From Cystobacter fuscus DSM 2262 (GTDB lineage Bacteria; Myxococcota; Myxococcia; Myxococcales; Myxococcaceae): a stretch of DNA of 64,000 bases. The notes under the pieces were generated by a model. It was not told where the DNA came from. It was given only the letters and a program-made list of their open reading frames with translations, and made no database searches. The stretch lies in the NCBI RefSeq assembly GCF_000335475.2, contig NZ_ANAH02000001.1, positions 868,001-932,000 on the forward strand, in the 5' to 3' direction. The position numbers were made by a program, and so were the translations under genes. Each line of letters opens with the position of its first letter. Position 1 is the first letter of the stretch. Shown piece after piece: positions 56,029-64,000 of this stretch.

Positions 56029-56383
56029 CTAAAGCCTCCGTGGGTTACCGCCACTCGCTAGGAGTGGGGCCTGCACTCGCATGGGGAGTGCTTGTGGTGA
56101 AGAGTAGAGATGCCTTGCCAGTGTGTCAACGCATGGTGATGTAGTGCAACGCGTGGCGAGCCGATTTTTCGGCATCTCGCGCGCGATGCAGGACGCTCCG
56201 GACGGTGCTACAGGCCGCGACCACGGCGCTCCGGAGCCGATTTTCCGGCCTCCGCCGCGCTCCGGGCGTGCTCGCGGCGCCCGAGGCAGTGTCACCCCGC
56301 GCGCACTCGCGCGCGAAACAGCGCGAACTTCGCGGAGTTCGACGGTGCGAGCGGGCACGTACGTGCTTACCGTGGCCTTCGCG
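56029..56383. promoter_or_regulatory. divergent 355-base control region with two pairs of direct repeats
   Basis: Between the H1-like gene and the GH1 gene. CAACGCATGG (56127-56136) and CAACGCGTGG (56147-56156) are spaced exactly 20 bases. GAGCCGATTTTTCGGC (56158-56173) and GAGCCGATTTTCCGGC (56234-56249) differ at one base; the first has a CCGA-TTTT-TCGG dyad. A frame running through it into GH1 is not supported. Confidence 0.5.
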
Positions 56384-57727
56384 ATGAATGCTCACGTGAG
56401 AACCTTTCCTGACTCCTTCACCTTCGGTGTCGCCACATCCGCGTACCAGGTGGAGGGTGGCATCGAGAACGACTGGGCCGAGTGGGAGCGGGCCGGGAAG
56501 CTGAAGGAGCCGCACGTGCGCTGCGGCCGCGGTGTGGACCACTGGAACCGCTACGAGGAGGACTACGGCCTGGCGCAGGACGTGGGCGCGAGCGCCTTCC
56601 GCATGTCGCTGGAGTGGGCGCGCATCGAGCCGGAGCGCGGGCGCATCGACGGCGCGGTGCTCGAGGCCTACCGCGAGCGGCTCTTGAAGATGAAGGCCCG
56701 GGGCCTGCGGCCGGTGGTGACGCTCCATCACTTCACCCACCCCACGTGGTTCCACCGCGACACCCCCTGGCACCTGCCCCAGAGCGTCGAGGCCTTCCGT
56801 GCCTACGTGCGCGCCTGCGCCCCCATCCTCCGGGGACTGGACGCGCTCGTCATCTCGCTGAACGAGCCCATGGTGCTGCTGCTCGGCGGCTACCTGCAGG
56901 GACTGATGCCGCCGGGCATCTGCGACGGGGCCAAGACGATGGCGGCCCTGGGCAACATGGTACGCGCTCACGTGGTCGCGCGCGAGGAGCTCCAGGCGGC
57001 GCTCGGCCACGTGGAGATCGGCATCTCGCAGAACACGCTCGCCTTCGCGCCGGACCGCGCCTGGAATCCCCTGGACCGCGCGCTCGTGCGCCTGGGCGCC
57101 CAGGCCTACAACCACTCCTTCCACGAGGCGCTGGTGTCCGGAAAGCTCCGGGTGAACATGCCCGGCATCGGCTCCACGAAGCAGGACATCCCCGGGGCGA
57201 AGGACTCGTGCGACTTCATCGGGGTGAACTACTACACGCGCGCCCACCTGCGCTTCCTGCCGCGCGCCCCGTTCCTCTCCTTCCAGTTCCGCGACAAGCA
57301 CGGCCGGGGCCTCACGGACATCGGCTGGGAGGTGTGGCCCGAGGGCTTCGGCCAGGTGCTGCGCGAGCTCAAGCGCTACGGGCTGCCGGTGTGGGTGACG
57401 GAGAACGGCATCGATGACCGCAGCGGGGAGCGCCGCCCGGCCTACCTGCGCGAGCACCTGGAGCAGGTGCTCACCGCGCGCGCCGAGGGCGTGGACGTGC
57501 GCGGCTACCTCTACTGGAGCCTCCTGGACAACTTCGAGTGGCTCGAGGGCTGGGGGCCGCGCTTCGGCCTGTACCACGTGGACTTCGAGACGCTCGAGCG
57601 CCGCCCCACCCCCGCCTGCCAGTTCTACCGGGAGGTGGCCACCACGCGGCGACTGCCGAGCCTCGTCCCGCCGGGCCCCGTCGCCCAGCCCAACAACCTC
57701 ATCATTCAGCCGAGCGCGGCGCGGTAG
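56384..57727 (+). CDS. GH1 beta-glucosidase
   Basis: 447 residues from the ATG at 56384 (MNAHVRTFPDSFTFGVATSA). GH1 motifs: TFGVATSAYQVEGG, HHFTHPTWF, acid/base Glu in VISLNEPM, FIGVNYYTRA, nucleophile Glu in WVTENGIDD, and the C-terminal YLYWSLLDNFEWLEGW. No signal peptide, so it acts in the cytoplasm on imported beta-glucosides such as cellobiose. Length matches the family. The 3' end overlaps dusB by 22 bases on the opposite strand. Confidence 0.95.
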   Translation: MNAHVRTFPDSFTFGVATSAYQVEGGIENDWAEWERAGKLKEPHVRCGRGVDHWNRYEEDYGLAQDVGASAFRMSLEWARIEPERGRIDGAVLEAYRERLLKMKARGLRPVVTLHHFTHPTWFHRDTPWHLPQSVEAFRAYVRACAPILRGLDALVISLNEPMVLLLGGYLQGLMPPGICDGAKTMAALGNMVRAHVVAREELQAALGHVEIGISQNTLAFAPDRAWNPLDRALVRLGAQAYNHSFHEALVSGKLRVNMPGIGSTKQDIPGAKDSCDFIGVNYYTRAHLRFLPRAPFLSFQFRDKHGRGLTDIGWEVWPEGFGQVLRELKRYGLPVWVTENGIDDRSGERRPAYLREHLEQVLTARAEGVDVRGYLYWSLLDNFEWLEGWGPRFGLYHVDFETLERRPTPACQFYREVATTRRLPSLVPPGPVAQPNNLIIQPSAAR

Positions 57728-58725
57728 TCCACGTCCTGCTCCTCGCCGGGCCCCTCGGGGTCCGCGCTCGCCGAGCCGAAGAAGCGGCGCACCGCGTCGC
57801 GCACCTCGTCGGGCGAGTCGAGCTGGTTGACCTCGGAGCGGAAGAGGGCGGCGCCGCGCAGGCCGTGGCCGTACCAGGCCAGGTGCTTGCGGAAGGAGCG
57901 CACCGCGGCGAGCTCCAGCCCCGCGCCCACGAAGTCCAGGTGGGCGGCGAAGTGCCGGAGCACCCCCTCGCAGCGCTCCTCGGGCTCCGGGGGCGCGCCG
58001 CCGAGCAGCTCGCGGAAGAGCCACGGGTTGCCGAGCGCCCCGCGGCCCACCATCACGAAGTCACACCCCGTGGTCTCCAGCATCCGCCGCGCGTCCTCGG
58101 GCGTCTTCACGTCGCCGTTGCCGATGATGGGCCGGTCCGGGAAGTGCCGCTTGAGGTCGGCGATGACGCTCCAGTCCGCCTGTCCCGAGTAGCCCTGGGC
58201 ACGGGTGCGCGGATGGATGGCGAGCCCCGCGCACCCGGCGTCGAAGAGCGCGTGGGCCACCTGGAGGTAGTTGCGCTGGTGCTCGTCCCAACCCGAGCGG
58301 ATTTTACAGGTGACCGGCAGGCCCGTGGCCGCGTGGATGTCGCGCACCAGCGTGGCCGCCCGCCCGGGCTCGCACAACAGGGCGCTGCCCGCGCCGTTGC
58401 GCGTCACCTTCTTCACGGGGCAGCCCATGTTGATGTCGATGATCTGCGCCCCATGGCTCTTGCCCACGAGGGCCGCGCGCACCATGGCCTCCGGCTCTCC
58501 TCCGAAGATTTGAAGGCTGTAGGGCCGCTCCACCTCCGGGTTGAAGCGCAGGTACTTGAGGGTGCGCTGGTTGGCGCGCATGAGGCCCTGGGAGCTCACC
58601 AGCTCGGTGGGACAGAGCGCCGCGCCCAGCTGGAAGGCGATGACGCGGAACGGCATCTCGCTCACCCCCGCCATGGGGGCGAGGATGTAGGGGTTGGGCA
58701 GGGTGTAGGGACCGAGGCGCGGCAT
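57706..58725 (-). CDS. dusB: tRNA-dihydrouridine synthase, DusB type
   Basis: 339 residues. FMN barrel motifs: YILAPMAGVSEMPFRVIAFQ, IIDINMGCPVKKVTRNGAGS with catalytic Cys in GCP, CKIRSGWDEHQRNY, IHPRTRAQGYSGQADW, and GNGDVKTPEDARRML. The enzyme reduces uridine to dihydrouridine in tRNA. DusB subtype is suggested by KKVTRNGAGSAL. No fis gene is adjacent. Convergent with GH1. Confidence 0.94.
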   Translation of the reverse strand: MPRLGPYTLPNPYILAPMAGVSEMPFRVIAFQLGAALCPTELVSSQGLMRANQRTLKYLRFNPEVERPYSLQIFGGEPEAMVRAALVGKSHGAQIIDINMGCPVKKVTRNGAGSALLCEPGRAATLVRDIHAATGLPVTCKIRSGWDEHQRNYLQVAHALFDAGCAGLAIHPRTRAQGYSGQADWSVIADLKRHFPDRPIIGNGDVKTPEDARRMLETTGCDFVMVGRGALGNPWLFRELLGGAPPEPEERCEGVLRHFAAHLDFVGAGLELAAVRSFRKHLAWYGHGLRGAALFRSEVNQLDSPDEVRDAVRRFFGSASADPEGPGEEQDVDYRAALG

Positions 58726-58816
58726 GATGGGGGCGAGAACCTAGCGGATTGAATGGATTGTTCCAGGGGCGGCCGGACACTGCGCGCGGACGAACCTTTG
58801 GTTAAGGTTCCGCCCC

Positions 58817-60250
58817 ATGCTGCGCTTCAGGCTCGGAGACATCCCCGTCGAGATCCGTTTCTCGCACCTGCTCTTCTCCGCGCTCCTGGGCATGCTGCTG
58901 GCGAGGGATCTGCCAGGAAGCGACCTGGGCGTCTGGCCCTACCGTGAACTCCAGGACGCGAGCAGCCCGGGCCACACCCGCACGGCGCTGCTCGTCGCGC
59001 TTGCCTGGATGGCAATCGTCTCCGTGACGGTGTTCGTCCACGAGGCGGGCCACGCGCTCGTGCTCCGGGCCTTCGGCCACCGGCCCGGCATCCAGCTCGT
59101 CTGGCTGGGAGGCCACACGCGCCCCCGGGGCCGCTCGCCCCTGCCCTGGCATCAGCACGTGCTGTCCACCGCGGCGGGGCCATTCGCCGGACTGCTCGTG
59201 GGGCTGGGCGCCCTGGCCCTGTGGCACCACGGCGTGCCCCCCGGCGCCGAGGTGGCGCGCTTCCTGCTCGACGGGCTCTTCGCCACCAACATCCTCTGGA
59301 GCCTCTTCAACCTGCTGCCCGTGCCCAGCCTCGACGGGGGCGTGCTCGTGAGCGCCCTGGCCACGCGCCTGTTCGGCAAGTCGGGCTTCCTGGGCGCGCA
59401 AGGACTCGCGCTCGTGCTGTGCGTGGCCCTGCTCGCCTATGGGCTCGGCCATGCGCCCGTGCTCGGCATCCTCTTCGGGCTCTACGGTCTGCAGGCGCTG
59501 CGGCTGCTGCTGGCCGCCGCGCGGGGTGAGCTCCAGGTGTCCTCGGGCGTGGCGCCGCGGCCCTTCGTCGAGGAGCTGAACCAGGCCCGGGCGGCGCTCG
59601 ACGACGGACGGCTGGACGAGGCGCGGCAGCGGGGCACGCGCGTGCTGGAGGCCAAGGAGACCACCGCGGAGCTCGCCTCGCGCGCCCACCATCTGCTCGG
59701 CTGGGTGGCCCTCAAGGAGGGACAGGGGCGCCTGGCGCTCGCGCACTTCTCCCAGGCGAGGCGCCAGCCGGTGGAGACCCACGCCGTGGCGGCGGCCTTC
59801 TCCCTGGTGGGCGACGAGCCCCGGGCGCTCGCCTTGTGGGAGATGGCCTGGAACGAGACGGGCGACCGCACGGTGCTGCACGAGTACGCCGGCTCGCTCA
59901 TCCGCGCCGCGCGGGTGCACAGCGCCCTGCGCCTGCCCGGCGTGGAGGCCGAGACGGCGTTCCTGTGTGCCGGACGACCCCTCTTCACGCGCGGGGCCTA
60001 CTCGGAGGCGGCGGCGATCGCCGAGGCGGGACTCGAGCACGCGCCAGCCGCGCGCCTCGCCTATGACGCGGCATGCGCCCATGCGAGGGCGCGTCATCCG
60101 CTCGACGCGGTGCGCATGCTGCGGCGGGCCACGGAGCTGGGCTTCCAGGACGTGCACTACGCGGCGTCCGACGAGGACCTGGCCCCCCTGCACGGGCATC
60201 CGGATTTCGAACGCTGGCTCGGGGAGCTGCGGAAATCTCTCCCCGCCTGA
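58817..60250 (+). CDS. M50 site-2-protease-like protein with C-terminal TPR region
   Basis: 477 residues. The first half is membrane-embedded: zinc site HEAGH (75-79) in VFVHEAGHALVLRAF and the third ligand D173 in NLLPVPSLDGGVL, with about six hydrophobic segments. The second half (about 225-470) is soluble, with helical repeats of TPR type (LNQARAALDDGRLDEARQ, HHLLGWVALKEGQGRLALAH) and VRMLRRATELGFQD. M50 proteases cleave membrane-bound regulators. Here no PDZ domain is present and TPRs take the substrate-recruiting place. Confidence 0.9.
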   Translation: MLRFRLGDIPVEIRFSHLLFSALLGMLLARDLPGSDLGVWPYRELQDASSPGHTRTALLVALAWMAIVSVTVFVHEAGHALVLRAFGHRPGIQLVWLGGHTRPRGRSPLPWHQHVLSTAAGPFAGLLVGLGALALWHHGVPPGAEVARFLLDGLFATNILWSLFNLLPVPSLDGGVLVSALATRLFGKSGFLGAQGLALVLCVALLAYGLGHAPVLGILFGLYGLQALRLLLAAARGELQVSSGVAPRPFVEELNQARAALDDGRLDEARQRGTRVLEAKETTAELASRAHHLLGWVALKEGQGRLALAHFSQARRQPVETHAVAAAFSLVGDEPRALALWEMAWNETGDRTVLHEYAGSLIRAARVHSALRLPGVEAETAFLCAGRPLFTRGAYSEAAAIAEAGLEHAPAARLAYDAACAHARARHPLDAVRMLRRATELGFQDVHYAASDEDLAPLHGHPDFERWLGELRKSLPA

Positions 60251-60334
60251 CACGGCCATGACACGGGGGAGTGTTGATGGGGCTCGAGACTGAGCACCTT
60301 CCGGCTCGGTCTGACTCCTGGTCCGAGGGCTCCC

Positions 60335-61357
<1,023 letters not shown>

Positions 61358-61500
61358 GGTAGGCGGCTTCCCTACGCCCCTGGACGGCCCACGTCCTTCC
61401 CGTCCAGGGCCCTCGTCTCCCCGCTCGCCCGAGGAGAGTGTTCCTTTGTACGCGAAGCACCTTGAAACCACCGGGGGGTGGACGTTTATTGGGAACACCA

Positions 61501-63600
61501 ATGAAGGACGAGCCCCCGCCGGTTTCCCGATTCGCGCTGCGCGCGCAGTTGGAGCGCTTCACGCATGCCTCCCTGCAGGCCTTCAACCGGATCCGCCTTC
61601 CAGGCCCCTCGGTGCTGCCGGTGGCCGGGGCGGTGGTGGGCCTGTACAGCGGACTGGCCGCGGGCATCTTCTCCAACCTGATTGGCGTCATCCGCGGCGC
61701 CGCCTTCAACGTCGCCTGGCTGATGGATGCCATGCGGCAGCCCGGCTCGCGCATGCTGCTGTCCGCCTGGGACATGCTGCGCACGGCGCGCTGGCACCTG
61801 GAGTACATCATCATCGGCGCGCCCCTGGTGCTGGGCGCCCTGCTGCTCGCGCGCGTCATCGAGCCCGGAGGCCCGCGTGACGAGGTGAAGCGCCGGCTGC
61901 GCCTGCTCGCCCTGCTGGTGCTCGGCGCGCTCGCCCTCTACTACCCGCTGGTGGCGCTCACCGCGCTCAACCGCGTCTTCAATCACGGCCAGTCCACCCC
62001 CGAGGTGCTCGCCCATCTGCCCTGGTGGATCTACCTGCTGATGCCCACCCTGGGTGGGCTCGCGGTGGGCCGCCTGCTGCGCGACTACCCGGACACCCGC
62101 GGCCACGGCCTGCCCGAGGTGATCAAGGCGGTGAAGGGCAACCAGGCGCTGCCCGGTGGGTTCGGGCTGCTCAAGCTCGTCGCCAGCGCGCTCACCATCG
62201 GCACGGGAGGCTCGGCCGGGCGCGAGGGCCCCATCGTCTATGGCGGCGCCGCGTTCGCCTCCACCGTGGGCCGCACCCTGGGCTTCTCCCGGCGCGAGCT
62301 GGCCATCCTGCTCGCCTGCGGCGCGGGCTCGGGCATCGCCGCGTCCTTCAACGCCCCCATCGCCGGCGCCGTGTTCGCGATGGAAATCATCCTGCGCGAG
62401 TTCGAGCTGCGCGTCTTCTCGCCCATCATCCTCGCCAGCGTGGCGGGCACGCTCGTGGGCCGGGGCACCGTGGGCACCGAGTCGATGATCCACCGGCTCG
62501 GCTACCAGATGGTGAGCGGCTGGGAGGTCATCTGCTACGTGGGACTGGGGCTGCTCTGCGGGCTGCTCGCGTATGCCTTCGTGCGGCTGCTGCACCACGC
62601 GGAGGACTTCTTCGGCGGCCGGTTCGAGGGACGGCTGTCGGCGTGGCTCGGCCAGCGCACGCTGCCCAAGCGCGCCGCCCTCGGCGGGCTGTGCTCGGGC
62701 GTGCTCGCCATGATCAGCCCCACCGTGTGGGGCAGCGGGCATGACTACATCAACATGGCGGCCATCGGGCAGCTGAGCCTCGTCTTCCTCGTCACCGCGT
62801 GCCTCGTGAAGCTCGTGGCCACCGCCATCACCCTGGGCTCGGGCGGCTCGGGCGGCACCTTCTTCCCGTCGGCGCTCATGGGGGCGATGCTCGGGGGCGC
62901 CTTCGGCACCGTGGTGCACTACTTCTTTCCCACCAGCACCGGGCCCAGTGGCGCCTACGCCATCGTGGGCATGGGCGGCGCCATGGCGGCGCTCACCCGC
63001 GGGCCGCTCACGGGCATGATGATGCTCTACGAGCTGAGCGGCAACCACGCCATCATCCTGCCGCTCATGGTGACGTGCACCATCTCCTCCGCGCTCTGCC
63101 ACTACCTCATCGAGCGCCGCGCGCCCAAGCCGCAAACGGACGCGGAGCTGCTGTCCACCACGCCCGTGCGCGCGCTGATGCGCGAGCTGGCCCCGGTGCC
63201 CGCCGACATGCACCTGCGCCCGCTGATGGACCAGGTGTTCACCACCGAGAACGGCACGCTCCCCGTGCTCGATGGCGACGGCAAGCTCTACGGCATCGTC
63301 CAGGCGGACCAGTTCCAGGACATCTGGCGCGACGAGACGCTCTACCCGGTGCTCGTCGCGAGCGACGTGGCGCGCAAGGTGCCCCTGCTATCGCCGGACA
63401 CGGACCTGGCGCAGGCGCTCTTCCTGATGGATCAGGAGGACGTGGACGCCCTGCCCGTGCAGGGACCGCCCGGTGGCCAGACCTGCGGGCTGCTCACGCG
63501 CACCCGCGTGCGGCGCTTCCTCAACTCGCATCACACCGGCCAGAAGAGCGCCCGGCCCGAGCCGGAGCACCTCGTGGCGCCGACGGAAATCCGGAACTGA
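61501..63600 (+). CDS. ClC-family chloride channel or exchanger with CBS domains
   Basis: 699 residues from the ATG at 61501. ClC signature motifs: selectivity TGGSAGREGPIV with gating Glu, GSGIAASFNAPIAGAVFAME, and GSGGSGGTFFPSALMGAML. The C-terminal 130 residues contain two CBS domains (LRPLMDQVFTTENGTLPVLD, SPDTDLAQALFLMDQEDVDA) for nucleotide control. The residue equivalent to the exchanger proton Glu cannot be placed by eye, so channel versus H+/Cl- exchanger stays open. Inner membrane. Confidence 0.94.
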   Translation: MKDEPPPVSRFALRAQLERFTHASLQAFNRIRLPGPSVLPVAGAVVGLYSGLAAGIFSNLIGVIRGAAFNVAWLMDAMRQPGSRMLLSAWDMLRTARWHLEYIIIGAPLVLGALLLARVIEPGGPRDEVKRRLRLLALLVLGALALYYPLVALTALNRVFNHGQSTPEVLAHLPWWIYLLMPTLGGLAVGRLLRDYPDTRGHGLPEVIKAVKGNQALPGGFGLLKLVASALTIGTGGSAGREGPIVYGGAAFASTVGRTLGFSRRELAILLACGAGSGIAASFNAPIAGAVFAMEIILREFELRVFSPIILASVAGTLVGRGTVGTESMIHRLGYQMVSGWEVICYVGLGLLCGLLAYAFVRLLHHAEDFFGGRFEGRLSAWLGQRTLPKRAALGGLCSGVLAMISPTVWGSGHDYINMAAIGQLSLVFLVTACLVKLVATAITLGSGGSGGTFFPSALMGAMLGGAFGTVVHYFFPTSTGPSGAYAIVGMGGAMAALTRGPLTGMMMLYELSGNHAIILPLMVTCTISSALCHYLIERRAPKPQTDAELLSTTPVRALMRELAPVPADMHLRPLMDQVFTTENGTLPVLDGDGKLYGIVQADQFQDIWRDETLYPVLVASDVARKVPLLSPDTDLAQALFLMDQEDVDALPVQGPPGGQTCGLLTRTRVRRFLNSHHTGQKSARPEPEHLVAPTEIRN

Positions 63601-63973
63601 AGGACGGGGCGGGCCTCGTCACGCGGGGCCCGCGCCGCCCAGGGGTTGCCTGGCGCTCGCGGCCGTAATGCCATTCATTGCCATCCATCTTCCTCCGCCT
63701 GGGAATGGGCAATCCAATACCCTTCACGCCCGCGGGTTGAAGACAGTCCATTCCGCCCTCGTGGCGTCGAAGGCTCCCGGTCGTACGAGTCCAACGAGGA
63801 GGATCCCTCGAAGTTTGGAAAACAAACTAAATTTGCTTTCCTCGAATTTCATTGATTCAGTGGTTTCCCTCGACTACGCTGGATGACAGCTCCGCTGTTC
63901 CTCGAAAAAGATGCCGCGGTGTTTTGTTTCAGCACCTTCAAACACCCGGCTTCTTAATTTCCAAGGAGATGAA
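63601..63973. promoter_or_regulatory. 373-base leader with sigma70-like promoter
   Basis: From about 63780 the sequence becomes visibly A/T-richer than the rest of the window. TTGATT (63852-63857), 17 bases, TACGCT (63875-63880) is a reasonable housekeeping promoter, giving a leader of about 85 bases before the next gene. No gene supported in the gap. Confidence 0.5.
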
Positions 63974-64000
63974 ATGAACTTCCTCGGTGTCATGAAGAAG
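63974..64000 (+). CDS. start of a gene cut by the window edge
   Basis: ATG at 63974 preceded by AAGGAG five bases upstream. Only MNFLGVMKK is visible. The A/T-rich promoter region and strong ribosome site indicate a well expressed gene; its identity cannot be judged. Confidence 0.6.

Noticed and set aside
56123-56383. N-terminal extension of the GH1 protein by 87 residues
   Set aside because: The extension is Arg/Ser-rich and crosses the repeat-bearing control region, and GH1 proteins start near MNAHVRTF.
63473-63886. Plus-strand frame at the end of the ClC gene
   Set aside because: Starts inside the ClC coding region in another frame and runs through the A/T-rich promoter region; composition is not gene-like.

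Overview
The window is very GC-rich, with third positions almost always G or C, and reads as a chromosomal segment of a myxobacterium, most likely suborder Cystobacterineae (Archangium/Cystobacter/Melittangium type). The main reasons are a Ser/Thr protein kinase next to a DUF2381 (TIGR02268, Myxococcales-restricted) protein, a SitA5-like polymorphic toxin lipoprotein, a histone H1-like Lys/Ala protein, many lipoproteins and secreted glycosidases, and no phage or insertion-sequence genes. About 50 protein genes and one tRNA (Pro, CGG) are supported; the last gene runs off the right edge.

Layout. 0-4.2 kb: His-rich small membrane protein, TonB-dependent receptor and two translationally coupled lipoproteins, probably one uptake operon. 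4.2-7.2 kb: ROK fructokinase, an orphan XylF-like sugar-binding lipoprotein and a methyltransferase. 7.3-13.7 kb: an accessory-looking cluster of kinase-fold protein, Ser/Thr kinase, DUF2381 protein, SitA5-like toxin, its overlapping immunity candidate and two unrecognised small genes. 13.9-28 kb: secreted carbohydrate enzymes (GH92, GH13, GH32) interleaved with a three-gene DUF1501/c-type cytochrome operon, an alpha/beta hydrolase and a P450. 28-33.5 kb: DUF1697, DHA2 exporter, MscS channel, acetyl-CoA hydrolase/CoA-transferase. 33.6-41.2 kb: BlaI/M56 regulator pair with two dyad operators, HxlR regulator divergent from a quinone reductase, PEBP protein, two glutathione transferases, hemerythrin-like protein. 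41.3-47.8 kb: an unrecognised two-gene unit made of a HINT-domain protein and a 1359-residue multi-domain protein with hydrophobic hairpins. 48-64 kb: mostly housekeeping (tRNA-Pro, response regulator, rpe, GAF/HD-GYP, pyk, SprT-like protease, YkgJ protein, NFACT protein, H1-like protein, GH1, dusB, M50-TPR protease, fatty-acid desaturase, ClC channel).

How the parts work together. The glycosidases, fructokinase and sugar-binding protein suggest use of mannans, alpha-glucans and fructans. rpe and pyk sit near the sugar functions but not in an operon with them. The 8.4-13 kb cluster is the best-recognised accessory system (kin-discrimination toxin plus immunity). The 41.3-47.8 kb gene pair is the best candidate for an undescribed system: its upstream member carries a HINT autoprocessing fold whose C-terminal splice residues are missing, and its downstream member looks built to insert into membranes. 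All functional calls come from reading motifs by eye; no database search was run.
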